A stretch of DNA of 64,000 bases from Pinus tabuliformis (GCA_031772625.1 CM062818.1:1675506667-1675570666), one strand, 5' to 3'; positions 44,638 to 56,500 are shown, counted from the stretch's first letter. Notes: generated by a model from the letters alone, not told the origin. Made by a program: numbers and translations.

Positions 44638-44674
44638 TCATGCATGATTAGCGCTAGGCGCTAATCGTGCATGA
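44638..44674 (-). repeat. 17-bp-arm palindrome in the F 3' LTR
   Basis: Arms 44638-44654 and 44658-44674 with spacer TAG; centre GATTAGCGC/GCGCTAATC. One mismatched pair in 17. The same site in the other LTR (about 54984-55020) keeps only part of the pairing. Confidence 0.85.
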
Positions 44675-44734
44675 AAAACTGCCTCAGATTTTGATTCCGG
44701 GCATCCTAGGCTGCGATTTGCACCTTTCGTGCTT

Positions 44735-45050
44735 TTTGACGGTGACGTCAACCTGAAGTTAGCGGTGGGACCCAGTACGGTGGTGACATGGTAGGATGAC
44801 ATCAGCAGGGTGACGTCAGCAGTACGGTGGATGACGTGGTAGTGACACGGTGGCAGGGACGTGGCAGGATGATTTGGCGGTACGGTGGCAGGGATGTGGC
44901 AGGAAGATTTGGCAGTACGGTGGCAGGAGGCCGACGTAGTTTGATGACATGGCACTGATACGGTGGCAAGGACATGGCATGATGATTTGGCGGTACGGTG
45001 GCAGGAGGCCGACGAAGTTTGATGACGTGGCAGGATGACATCACTCGGCG
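44735..45050 (-). repeat. GC-rich degenerate minisatellite with TGACG motifs (F 3' LTR)
   Basis: Short units such as GATGATTTGGCGGTACGG and TGACGTGGCAG recur with GGTGGCAGG. TGACGTCA-like and TGACGTGGC cores (bZIP-type sites in plants) occur repeatedly. The matching block in the other copy is at about 55085-55375. Confidence 0.7.
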
Positions 45051-46468
45051 GAGGCGGTATCCTGTTTCATGGAGCACCGCCTTTCCGCATAGGCGGTATT
45101 GGAGGGGGGGCTCCGCCACAGATGAAAGGGTGATGCGTGGCGCGAGTATGATGGGAAAACCGCTAATCTCCTGGGCATCAACCCTCAGCGGCTTCGGAGA
45201 TGACAAGACCCGCCCACCGTTGATCTGTGGCGCGCCAGATCTGATGGTCGGCAACATAGATGAGGCGGCGGAGGGATAATGGACGGGGCCCGCAGCGCAT
45301 TTGAATAATTTATTAAATGGCGGCGGAGGGGGGGGTTAAACATTAGAAGAGTGGGTTTATGGGGTTATAAGCAGGCGGGGTAGATATTTACATGTAAAAC
45401 TTTAAGATAAGGGTGGAATATGGGTGTTGTAGGGTTGGGGTTAAGGGGGAATGGTTGTTAGCATGACCATGTGTCAGAATAACTCCAATTAGGAAACGGA
45501 TGGGTTAGTAGGAGCCCCAGATGGAATACTACCTCCCGGACTTAGAAAAACATGGCTATAGTGCCAGGGGGGATTATTTAATATTTTTGGGATTTTATAT
45601 ATTTTTCCATAGTAGGGGATAGGAAAATGATTTAGGAAGCTAAATAATAGAGTTAGTAGTTAATATGGAGATGACAAAAAGCGCTAAGTATGAGGATCTT
45701 AGGCTATCAAGGGGGGAAAGTGACTCATAGAGGAAGAATGGAAATCCTCTAGTGAAGTAGATCTTGACCCAAGCAAATGATATGGAAAATAATGAAACTA
45801 AGAGGAATCAACCAGATCTTGACCTCTTTAGGAAATTAGTGAGTGATTTGGGGAATAAGAAGAAAGGGGAGTTAGCCATGCCTCGCTTGAGCTCTTCCAA
45901 ATGAAAATTGCCTTGTACCTGTGATCTGAAGTACAATATCACTTTGAAACACAAAATTGACCACAATTCAACATTTTGCAACCTCAAAACTACCTACCCA
46001 GCCTACTTACCTAACATTTTTTCTTCTTTTTAGTTTAGGTGCACTTAGACTTGCAGACCCTTCTTTACAATTTTTCTTTTGAGTGCCCTCCTATCTAAAT
46101 CTATCCTTATTTTTGCCAAGGGCCCAGATTAAGCAGTTGGGCTCCTTTGTTTCTCTACCTATCTACAAATCTGCCAAGATTAAGCTGTTTGGACAAATAT
46201 TCAGTCTCTATATTCTAAAGCAAGAAATTGAAACCTAGGGAAGCCAAGATTAGGCTGTTTGGACTTCCCTTAATAGAACATTCTTCAAAAATGGTTAAGT
46301 CATCAAAATTGGAATACTGTAGTGGCATTTAGACTGGCACAATTTCATGGCCCCTTCTTTGGCCTCTTTAGGAAATATGGAGCATTGCAACATGCAAATT
46401 ATGACATATTTGGCATGTAAAAATGTCAATCATGAAAGATGAACACTTGTTGCAACAAGAGGCTAATA

Positions 46469-47079
46469 GTGGCTCCACTTGGGGATGGCTTTTCCTTGTG
46501 AAAAGCCAAGAACAGCAGGTCAGACTGCCTTGATTTTCTATTGTTGTTGTGGATTGAAAAAACTTCTTTACGCTGGCTGCTAAAGTGTGAAACTTGGAAA
46601 TACAAACAACCCTCTACTCAACTGCATTGTCATAAAAAGTGAAGCACTGCCTGCTTTCTTCTACGTGCTTGGTATTATATACAATGTCGCTCGAGCATTG
46701 TCTTTGCAATAGATCCAAAACATGGATCAAAACTGATGCATTTCCGTACCCTCTGATCTGGAAAAAATTGTTGATGTGAAACTAAAAAAATTGCTCCTCT
46801 CTTATTGATATTGTTTGACTGAAGACTGCAAGCCGCAAACAGTTTCTTTTTACCATGAATTTCTGTGATATGATAGTGCTATTCTTGTTGTTTTGCTGAG
46901 ATTAATGCCGAGACAGGGCTTTTAAAAAATGGAATACTCGCATTGGTTGTGTCTTCACAGACTTTGTTGTTGCTCCTCTAACACTCAGACTGCCTATACA
47001 AAAAATAAAAACAACGTTCTGATATATACAAATATTGATGTACAAAGAGATATATAGAGAGCTGCATTGTATCCCTTAA
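46469..47079 (-). other. Untranslated stretch between F integrase and 3' LTR
   Basis: About 600 bases with no gene recognised. The minus-strand sequence next to the LTR, CCCAAGTGGAGCCAC, is the probable polypurine tract. Confidence 0.5.
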
Positions 47080-48464
47080 AAAGGATCATGGTAATGTTTT
47101 AACATTCGGCCATTTACAGGGCCTTCTTCAACAGTGCTGCCCTCTACAGATTTGATAAAATATGTGTTATTTCCCTGAACAATAGAAATAACGGAGGGCC
47201 CTTTCCATAAAAAATCAAATTTTGCTTGTTTTCCCTTGTCTTCTCTTCATGAATCCCACCTTAGAAATTTGTTGCCAACACAGAAATCTTCTGCCTTAGC
47301 TCTTTTATCAAACATCTTTTTGAGCTTCTCTTGCAAAATCTGAGCTCTGTCATGAACTTGCTCTCTGGTTTGTTGAAGATGAATGGTCTGATTGATTCTT
47401 CGTTGAATGTCATTTGGTTCAGCCTAAATCTCCTGTAACAGTTTGATAGTAGGGATGCCCAAGGATGAAGGAAATCTGGCCTCCATGCCATATACTAGCT
47501 CATAAGGGCTCATCCCAATGGATTTCTTTGTTGAAAGTTTGTCTGCCCATAGGGCATTTGTGAGTTTTCTATGCCAGTTCTTCTTGTTTTCTTCTAGCAC
47601 TTTCTTTATGATATTAATCAGGCTCTTATTAGATGACTCATCCAATCCATTACCTTGGGGGTAATAGGTTGTGGAATTCCCCAAGGTGATGTGAAATTTA
47701 TGGCAAAAATTGATCATTTTTTTGGATTTAAAAGCAGTTGCGTTGCCAGTAATGATCTTCTCAGGGAAGCCAAATCTAGAAAGGATATTGCACTCAAGGA
47801 ACTAGATAATGATGGAGTCATTGCCCTGTCTTCATGGGATGGCCTCAACCCACTTGGTGAAATAGTTGGTGGCTGTTAGAATCCACTTGTGCTGGCCTGA
47901 GGAGGAGGGATGGATTTCTCCAATGAAGTCAAGACCCCATTGTTGAAAAGGCTTTTCAGTTGAGATGGGTTTAATGGGCAGGGGCAACAGATTTCTTTTG
48001 CCCTCAAAGATTTGGCATTTATGACATGAAATGGAAAATTTCCTTACATCTGCAAAAAGAGAGGGCCAATAGAAACCAACACTTAAAATTTTATCAGCAG
48101 TGGACTTCCAATATAGATTTCCTCCACAGTCACCTACATGGAATTCTTTCATGACATTGTTAGTTTCATTCATGGTTAAACAATTGAGCAATATACCTTC
48201 ATGATTTTTCCAAAATAATGCACCATCTATGACACAAAAATTTGAAGCCTTCATTCTTAAAAATATTTTCTTAGTTATGGACAATCCTGGGGGAGCAAAC
48301 AGGTTTAATAATACAAAGCATATATCAGCATACCATGGGGATTGCAAAAAGGTTTCACTGATCTGTGGAGTCGCCAGCTCCTGTTCATTGTCAAATTGGT
48401 TAATTTCTAAGGCTTGAAAGTTCGTTTCGGACATCAGTTTGGCTAAACCTTGTCCCTTTATCAC
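47080..48464 (-). pseudogene. Element F integrase
   Basis: Open frame 48464-47832 with the zinc-finger region ('FHVGDCGGNLYWKST', 'CHKCQIFEGKRN') and core start 'QQWGLDFIGEI'. The first catalytic aspartate block reads 'TATNYFTKWVEAIP' (D to N) and the second 'IITGNATAF' (D to G). The third, 'GLDESSNKSL', keeps glutamate (frame 47717-47424). The C-terminal part to 47080 ends 'EGPVNGRMLKHYHD'. Stops at about 47830, 47805, 47422 and 47248. Both mutated aspartates would abolish strand transfer. Confidence 0.88.
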
Positions 48465-49838
48465 TTTGGTTTGTTTTATTTCTATGTCATACTCAAGGAT
48501 GTTTGCAATCCATTTGCCTCTTCTGCCCTCTAATCCCTCTTGGGTTAATATGTCTTTTACAACAGCATTTGGTACATAAGCAATCGCATGTGAATATAAA
48601 ATGTAGACTCAGAAATCTTTGATTGCTTTGACCAGGGCATAGACCTGCTTCTCCATAATTGGGTACTTCAGAGGGGCATCTCTTAAGGCTCGGCTAAAAA
48701 AAGCAATTGGCTTTTCAGCTCCATGGTAATCCTTTTGCAAAAGGATAGCGGCTATGGAGTGCTCTGATGCAAATGAAAATATGATGAATTTTTTGTCAAA
48801 TTGGGGACTGGTGAGGACAGGGGCTTGCGTTAAGGCAGTTTTGATACTCTCAAAGGCTTGCTTGGTCTCAAGAGAACATTTTACCATAGCATCCTTTTTT
48901 AACATGTTACTTAACAATCTTATTAGCTCGGCTAGATTTGGAATAAATCTCCTCAAGAAGTTGATTTTTCCGAGGAATGCTTGCAACTCTTTTATGTTTC
49001 TTGGATATGGGACTTGGAGGATGGCTTGGATTCTTTCAGGATCAATTCTAATCCCATCCTTTGATATGATATGGCCAATAAGTTTGCCTTCTTCAAGGCC
49101 AAAGAGAGACTTCTTGGGGTTCAAGGAAATGCCATATTTCCTACATGTCATGAATATTTGCCTCAAATGTTTCAGGTGCTCTTGATCAGATTTAGAGAAA
49201 GGGGTTAAGTCATTAAGGTAGAAAACTAGGAAATCATGTATTTCCTTAGCGAATGCAATATCCATTTCCCTTTCAAAGGTAGCACCAACATTTTTAAGTC
49301 CGAAAGGCATATTCACATACTTAAATGTTCCTCGCGGTGTGGTAAAGGTTGTCTTGTCTCGGTCATCCGGGTGAACCAGTATTTGATTAAAACCTAAAAA
49401 GCCATCTAGCAAAGAGATTCTAGATGACCCCACTACTCTTTGTAGGATGTGGTCCATTTTTGGCAAGGGGTAGTGGTCTTTTAGGGTGACTTGATTTAAA
49501 TTTCTTAGGTCTACACATAGCCTAATCTCACCTGTCTTTTTTCTTGTGGGAATAAGATTGGATACCCATTCAGAAAATTTGATGGGTGCTATGATACCTG
49601 CTTCAAACATTCTTTTCACTTCTTTTTCAATCAAAGGGAGAAGCATAGGATTGATTCTCCTCAATTTTTGTTTGAAGGGATTTTGGCTTGGTTTTAAGGG
49701 AATGGTGTGTTGGATTACTGAGGTGTCATAGGACTTCAAGTCCTCATAACTCCAAGCAAATACATCTTGGAATTCTTTGAACAAATCAACATATTTGGGC
49801 TTCTGATCGGGTGGAAAATTTTTGGATAATTTGATCAT
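48465..49838 (-). pseudogene. Element F reverse transcriptase and gypsy RNase H
   Basis: An open frame of 409 residues (49838-48609). Blocks: 'DVFAWSYEDLKSYD' (about 28), 'RLCVDLRNLNQVTLKDHYPL' (about 106), 'SLLDGFLGFNQI' (about 143), 'FVNMPFGL'-like 'YVNMPFGLKNVGATFE' (about 173), and the catalytic site reading YLND at about 208, where YxDD is expected. 'SLFGLEEGKLIGHIISKDGI' and 'LQAFLGKINFLRRFIPNL' follow. RNase H begins near 'IIFSFASEHSIAAILLQ'. A TGA at about 48608 interrupts the same frame, which then continues to the integrase start. Confidence 0.92.
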
Positions 49839-50101
49839 TTTGGGCTTCTCTGTTGTCCCAATGTTATGTTCTTCTATAGCAGTGTTTAAGGGCTGAATTT
49901 TGGCTTCTTGGGAACATCATTTGCATCAAACATATCTTCTAATGGAGTGAGGCCAGCAGGGAGAAAGTTATCCTTTAGATCAACGATCTCGGCCTCTGTT
50001 TCGGCTATTTCCTCCAAATGCATTTGTCTCAGCTCTTCTATATTGGTTTTGTCAAAAACAGTTGGGTTTAACATTTGTTTGGTTGTTACAGTAGTTACAG
50101 C
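49839..50101 (-). other. Linker of the F polyprotein before reverse transcriptase
   Basis: An open stretch of 62 residues (50074-49886), acidic and glutamate-rich ('MHLEEIAETEAEIVDLKDN'). It joins the archaeal-type RNase H to the polymerase. No domain recognised. Confidence 0.5.
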
Positions 50102-50923
50102 CTACTGATTTTCGTTCGTTTGCTGTTGCTCATCCGTCATGGCATCCATGTCAATGTTAATATTTGAAAACTCATGCTGAAGAGTGAGGAAGTTGTTAAT
50201 CTGGGCATCATTTTCAAACACTTGCCAATCTTTAACATTATTTGGGATAGCAGGCCTATGTTTTATCTCAGCAATAAAATGGTGATTTGGCTCAAAAGGT
50301 AGCTTGCATGTACTAGCAAAAGTAGCTAGGCTGTGTGCATGAATGTTATGCTCTCTTGAAATCTTGGCAAGCTTGGATTCAGTAAATGCATTAAGTATAT
50401 TAGTGGTAGTAGTCCTATAGGCCCTCATTCTATTGTCATTGGTAACAAAGTTACCTTTCATTTGTTGTATGATTAAATTAGAGTCACCTAGGATGGACAC
50501 CTTTGCAGCTCCTAGAGCTTTGAGCAGTTTAAGGCCTAAAAGGAGAGCCTCATACTCTGCCATGTTGTTGGTGCATTTAAAGTTCAATCTGTAGGCATGG
50601 CCTTCTACATGATTTTTATGTGTATTGTGAATCCAGACACTTGCCCCTGCTCCTAACTTGTTAACAGAGCCATCAAACTCTAAATACCATGTGATTTCTT
50701 GCTTGTGGTTAATATCAAAAGTTTCAACAATTCTTGCAGTGGACAGATCTGAATTTTCTGTTTGGGGAGGTTCTTCTTGTAAGCTGGTTGCCTTTATTGT
50801 GTTGACAGTTTTATCAGTATGGGCAACCGTTTCTTTATTGACGTGGGTGTTCAGTTCTAAATCAAATGGCTTGTCATCAATGCGAGGACTTGTTTCATCA
50901 TTAAATAAAATAAAAGATTCCAT
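50102..50923 (-). CDS. Archaeal-type RNase H of element F
   Basis: An intact frame of 273 residues. The N-terminal 80 are a linker. The RNase H fold (RVT_3 type) spans about residues 80-205: 'WYLEFDGSVNKLGAGASVWI' with the first catalytic aspartate, 'LNFKCTNNMAEYEALLLGL' with the glutamate, and 'VSILGDSNLIIQQMKG' with the second aspartate. 'ISREHNIHAHSLATFAS' holds the last conserved histidine/alanine-asparagine-type block, here without the usual aspartate. This second RNase H is a hallmark of Tat-clade gypsy elements. Here it lies upstream of the reverse transcriptase. Confidence 0.85.
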   Translation of the reverse strand: MESFILFNDETSPRIDDKPFDLELNTHVNKETVAHTDKTVNTIKATSLQEEPPQTENSDLSTARIVETFDINHKQEITWYLEFDGSVNKLGAGASVWIHNTHKNHVEGHAYRLNFKCTNNMAEYEALLLGLKLLKALGAAKVSILGDSNLIIQQMKGNFVTNDNRMRAYRTTTTNILNAFTESKLAKISREHNIHAHSLATFASTCKLPFEPNHHFIAEIKHRPAIPNNVKDWQVFENDAQINNFLTLQHEFSNINIDMDAMTDEQQQTNENQ

Positions 50924-51012
50924 GTCACAATGATTGAGTAAATGGGAAAATTTTCAGGCTTGCTCTCACTAGTTACCACATATTTCATCAGTGTTTCTCT
51001 ATACAGTCTCTT

Positions 51013-51468
51013 TTATTTCCCAAAGACATATATAGTGGCATAGGAGAGATCTAATTGGAGGGATCCTTGGAGTTTTTCTCCCAAATATCTTGACAATAAC
51101 ATGCCATACTTTGGTGGAATATCAGCAACGACCACATCCATGAGGATTGTCTTGTTAGGAAATTGGACTAAGGAGACACACAGGTCTTTGATGAGGCCTA
51201 AACACTTGACTTGACTTGAGTCAAAGGAGAATAGATCTTTGTAGGGTCTTGTAACATCAAGGTTCAGTTTTTCCATTACAGCTTTGGGCATAAGGTTGTG
51301 TGAGGCACCTGAGTCAAACATGGCATTGTGTAAGACTTTGTCATGTATGTGCAAACTGACATAAAAAGGTAGAACAGATCCATATGTTGATTTTCCATTA
51401 ACTTCTGTACCGAACAGTAGTTCAGGTTGATCGTCAAGAACATTGACATCATCCTTGACTTCTGGCAT
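51013..51468 (-). CDS. Aspartic protease of element F
   Basis: A 151-residue frame with 'HNAMFDSGASHNLMPKAVME' (about residues 47-66), the intact D-S-G-A catalytic loop of retroviral-type proteases. The usual C-terminal LLG block appears as 'YGMLLSRYLGEKLQG', with glycine before the arginine changed to serine. It would cleave the F polyprotein. It lies between gag and the archaeal-type RNase H. Confidence 0.85.
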   Translation of the reverse strand: MPEVKDDVNVLDDQPELLFGTEVNGKSTYGSVLPFYVSLHIHDKVLHNAMFDSGASHNLMPKAVMEKLNLDVTRPYKDLFSFDSSQVKCLGLIKDLCVSLVQFPNKTILMDVVVADIPPKYGMLLSRYLGEKLQGSLQLDLSYATIYVFGK

Positions 51469-53260
51469 TTGAAGTTACCTTTGAATTTGTTGCCTATACA
51501 CATCATGTTTGACAACTTCAGATAAGGGGATGGATATCTTCAGTTTACCTATTTCTACCTATAAGGAAAATGATTTTTCAGATTGGGTCTTAGTATTTTG
51601 AGAGTCAAGCTTCCCTTTTTCCATTGGAGTATCAGCAATTTGGTCTTGCTTATCAGTGTTATGGGAAGTGACTGCTTGTGGTTTTTCAGTTTTAGGAGGG
51701 CTTTTTGGAACGCTGTTCGAATTCTATTTTGAGGAAAAGGGTGGGAGAGGCTGATCATTAGAAGGTTGCATTTCTGTTATGTCCTCTACAGTCACTTGAT
51801 GTGGGTTTGGGACAGGTATATCTGCTGGTTCTGTTATGACAACCTTGCCTTTAATCTTGTTGGGCTGTTTGGCGTCCTTTGGTTTACCAGGTTTAGGAAT
51901 GTCAATGGTCCTAGTTCTCAGCTTATATTGTTTGTGGACCTCATACACAACAGTATCATAGCCTTGTTTAAAATCAAAAGATTGACCAGACTTAGTCTGA
52001 AATTGATTCAAGTCATGCTCATCTTGGTCTTGTTGAGTTAGGAAAATTTATTGCTCAGCCCTCGAATCCACCAAGTTCATGTGAGTTTCCTCTGGGGGCT
52101 CACTAGATGTAGATGCTTCCGCATAATTTTCATGAAAATGGGGTCTTATATCATGGTCTGGGCTAGACCTACCAGCATTTGTGTTCTGGATTTTCCTAAA
52201 ATTTGGGTTCCTTATGGTATTGGACTCTTGTCCTTCCCATGATGACTTCCTCTCAACACTTTCTACTCTGTCTCCCAGTCTTTGCATGCCATTGATAATA
52301 GCATCAAGTTTATGATATAAGGTTGAGGGTTCTTCTTTGAAGGTGGTTCTTCTCTCCATTCTAGCTCTGTTTCTTTTGGCAATTAGGTTAGCCTCTACGC
52401 TAACAGCAACATTTTACATGTCTGCAAGGGTTCGAGGGGCTCTTTCTTTTAACTGGTAGGCCATATCTGGGTCGAATCCATTAGGGAATTTATACAAGGC
52501 AAGGTCAGGTGGAGGTCTTAAGTTCTGTGGTATTGCATTATAAACATTATTAATTATTGCACAATAATCCAAGACGGACTCCTGAAGGCCTCTTTTTATT
52601 GTATCGTATTCAGCTAGTATGTGCAAGGGGTCTTTCTTTTTCTCCCATCTGTTGATAAAGGATTGATAAAACTCATCCGGATTGGTTATGGAATTTGCAG
52701 CAAGCGCTCTGAACCAGGTTCTAACATCACCTGTCAGACTTTGGATGAAAAGTTTCATCCTCACACTATCATCATCTATCTCGTAGTTCTCAAAATAGTC
52801 TTGCATTTTCTTTGTATGCTGAAGGGCTGTGCAAGTACCAGTTCCATCAAAACATGTGATTTTAGTTTGATAATCCTGAGGCATAGCCCCAGGGTTTGCA
52901 GGTAGTTGCAGGGGTGCATATCTATTAGCCATGTTTATAGGGATAAATGGAACAACTGGGACAACAGGGATAGCAGGAACAACTGTAACAACAGTGGTGG
53001 TAGTGGTAGTATGTGCAGTGAATGGAGGTGCGGAAGGAGTGCTTTGAGAGTTGGATGATGAACAAGGGGAAACAGGGGTTGAATGGAATAAAACTTTGAC
53101 GGGGGTTGGAACACTGCTTGGGTGAACTGCTTCAGAACTATTATCAGCAAAGTCTTCTCTTTGTTCTTGCTTCCTAAGGATCTTTGGGATTAAGTTCGGA
53201 TTTTCAAAAGTAGCTGGGGGATTTGGGTCTCAATTTATCCTTGTATAACGAGAATTCTTT
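51469..53260 (-). pseudogene. Element F gag
   Basis: The capsid domain is in 52932-52414: 'QDYQTKITCFDGTGTCTALQ', 'FIQSLTGDVRTWFRALAANS' and 'FYQSFINRWEKKKDPLHILA' match the retrotransposon gag domain (F.G......H; L.....WF..L; F...F...). The frame is open upstream of the ATG for some 100 proline/threonine-rich residues. A TAA at about 52411 interrupts it, and the same reading continues at 52359-52048 ('MQRLGDRVESVE', a possible coiled coil). The rest to 51469 is charged linker in shifting frames. No CCHC knuckle was seen. Confidence 0.8.
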
Positions 53261-53548
53261 TTGGCAGCCAGATTCTGAATTTGTTTTGGTATTTTCTGTG
53301 AATGTTTTTTAGAATTAGCAAGGAACTGATCAAATTTTTGGGACAGCTATCTACAGTTTAAAACTAGCATGAAGATTGACTGAAGCAACATTTATTTACT
53401 CCTGTAAATGCAAAGCAAGAACAGTTTCAAAGGCTTCCTGGCCGACATTCAGACTTCATCTATAGTTTTACGGAATAGACAACACTTGAACACCTAATTT
53501 TTGTTCTCATGGAGTTTTCCAACTTGATTTGTGAAATTAATTGAGGAT

Positions 53549-53568
53549 GGTCCCCAGTGGAGTCACCA
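53549..53568 (-). promoter_or_regulatory. Primer-binding site of element F
   Basis: Minus strand TGGTGACTCCACTGGGGACC, three bases inside the 5' LTR. Nearly identical to the site of element A at 961. Confidence 0.8.
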
Positions 53569-53571
53569 TTA

Positions 53572-56500
53572 TGTTATCACTCAGGTTGTCCTTCTGGTCA
53601 GCTCAAAAGGATACGGCCAAGGTAACCACAGACCAATCTTTGGACTGTAGGTTCTAGCCCACCTGCAATCAGAGAGGACTCTCTCTTTCTGATTTAGCTT
53701 TGTTGATAAGGTTTTTAGGCTAGTTATTGAGTTCAAGGGTTTTTTTTTTTTTTTTTTTGGTGGGAAGGATGATGCCTTTAGGTAAAGAGGCAGGGATAGC
53801 ATGAAAGGATTAGAACCATTAGGCGTGGAGTCAAGGAGTAGGACTGCTGGTGCGTTTTCTTGGTCACAAGAGGGAATTATGGAGCAAGACAACTGCGTAT
53901 GAAACAATCATTCAAGGTAAAAGAGATGGATTAAAGGCTAAGGAATGAGGGGCAATTAAGAATCCCTAATTTAGGTTAGCAGGAGGAAGATAAATGAGCC
54001 CTATCTAGGAGCAGCTAAGAATTTCTAGATAACAGTCATTCATATGTGAAATAGATCAAACATGAGCCATAACAGAATTCATATTTATGCCTAAATCAAG
54101 AGGAAAACATTAAGAAGCCACAGAAACTGAGCATAGAGTGCAGCTAAGAAAATTCTAAACCAATCCTTTGTTCTGTGACTTGAGCATATGTGAAATTGAA
54201 ATAACAGAGGTAGGGAACACTTATTGATTCATATTGCAGCCCAAGAATTCCATATTCAATTCTTCAAACCATTATACACAGAGCAGACAGTCATTTCTCC
54301 AAAGCTTTTGAGCAATCTTTGATTAGGTAAAACATCTCAGATGTCCAGTGCGAGTCTCTAATGAAGATTATCAACCAACCATCCCTTTAAACAGTGAATT
54401 AGGGTTGTTTATATAAGCAAAATATCTGCCCTAATCAGATCTCAGACATATCTACTGTAATAAATGTTTTAAACCTAACACATGTCTAAAATAAATGCGG
54501 GAAAATATCCTCGAGTTGCGCTGGGTGCAGCTGTAACAAAAAGGAATTAATGTGTTGTCTTTAGGGCTCTGTGTTGATCACTTAGCCATAACTATGCTTT
54601 GGGTTTTGATCCATCAATCTCATGTGGCTTTAAATGCTTTAATCACTGATATGAGAGCTTTAAATGGCTTAGCGCCATTTCGATGACTTTGCTAGGGGGC
54701 TCTTTAATGTTTTCCTCCTTCGGGGCACTGACATATCTTCACTAATACACTTTGACGCTTCCTGATACTCTTTGGCATTGAACCTCGCCTCTTTAATGTC
54801 TTCTAAGTGCCTTAGACTATCTCATCGACCCTTCGTGACAGCTGTTCGACCCTCTGTTTCTTTAAAAATTGTGTTTTCCCCTTTTTTAATGCTTCGCGAA
54901 GAAATTCTGGTCATTTTGCACCTTTCAGGCTTGCTGGAGGTCGAGTCACGAAGGGGCTTTCCATTTTGGCCTATTTCCCGTAGCCATGCGCGATTAGCGC
55001 TAGGTCCTAATCGTACATGAAAAACTGCCTCAGATTTTGATTCCGAGCTTCCTAGGCTGTGATTTGCGACTTTCGTGCTTTTTGACGGTGACGTCAGCAT
55101 GACGTCAGCGGTGGGTCCCAATACGGCGGTGACGTGGCAAGATGATGTCAGTATGGTGACGTCAGCAGTACGGTGGATGACGTGGCAGTGACATGGTGGC
55201 AGGGACATGGCAGGATGATTTGGCGGTACGGTGGCAGGAGGTCGACACAGTTTGATGATGTGGCAGTGACACGGTGGAAGGTACATGGCAAGATGATTTG
55301 GCAGTACGGTGGCAGGATGATTTGGCAGTACAGTGGCAGGAGGGCGATGTAGTTTGATGACGTGGCAAGATACGTCACTCGACGGAGGCGATATCCGGTT
55401 TCATGGCGCATCGCCTTTCTGCATAGGTGGTATTGGAGGAGGGATCTCCACCACAACCAAAAGGGTGACGCATGGTGGGAGTACGACGGGAAAACCGATG
55501 ATCTCCTGGGCGTTAACCCTCGGCGGCTTTGGAGATTACAAGACCTACCCACCATTGATCTGCGGCACGCTAGATCTGACGGTCGGCGGCACAGATGAGG
55601 CGGCGGAGGTATAATGGACGTGGCCCGCAGTGCATTTGAATAATTTATTAAATGGTAGGGGGGTTTAAACATTTGAAGAGTGGGTTTATGGGGTTATAAG
55701 CAGGCGGGGTAGATATTTACATGTAAAACTTTAAGATAAGGGCGAAATATGGGTGTTGTAGGGTTGGGGTTAAGGGGGAATGGTTGTTAGCATGACCAGG
55801 TGTCGGACTACTGTTAGGACACGGATGGGTTAGTAGGAGCCCCAGATGGACTACTGCCTCCCAGACTTAGAAAAATATGGCTATAGTGCCAAGGGGGGAT
55901 TATTTAATATTTTTGGGATTTTATATATTTTTGCATAGTAGCTGATAGGAAAATGATTTAGGGAGCTAAATAATAGAGTTAGTACTTAATATGGAGATGA
56001 AAAAAAGCACTAAGTATGAGGATCTTAGGCTATCAAGGGGGGAAAAGTGACTCATAGAGGAAGAATGGAAATCCTTGAGTGAAGCAGATCTTCACCCAGG
56101 CAAATGATATGGAAAATAATGAAACTAAGAGGAATCAAGCAGATCTTGACCTCTTTAGGAAATTAGTGAGTGATTTAGGGAATAAGAAGAAAGGGGAGTT
56201 AGTCATGCCTCGCTTGAGCTCTTCCAAATGAAAAATTCCTTGTACCTATGATCTGAAGTACAATATCACTTTGAAACACAAAATTGGCCACAATTCAACA
56301 TTCTGCAACCTCAAAACTACCTACCCAGCCTACTTACCTAACATTTTTTCTTCTTTTTGGTTTGGGTGCACTTAGACTTGCAAACCCTGCTTTACAATTT
56401 TTCTTTTGAGTGCCCTCCTATCTCAATCTATCCTTATTTCTGCCAAGGGCCCGGATTAAGCAATTGGGCTCCTTTGTTTCTCTACCTATCTACAAATCTG

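Larger units (their letters stand above)
43227..46468 (-). repeat. 3' LTR of element F (3242 bp)
   Basis: TGTTATCACT...GCTAATA (terminal CA mutated to TA). Aligns with 53572-56795. In its own (minus) direction it contains a GC-rich block with repeated ACGT cores (about 45050-44740), a long palindrome (44674-44638) and a TATA box (44071-44062). Short frames inside the GC-rich block arise from its repeats and are not genes. Confidence 0.93.

Noticed and set aside
44802..45257. Minus-strand 151-residue frame with repeated Cys-His-Arg-Thr-Ala phrases in the F 3' LTR, and its counterpart at 55148-55672
   Set aside because: It is the translation of the GC-rich minisatellite inside an LTR. Frames also open on the other strand, and nothing resembles a known protein.
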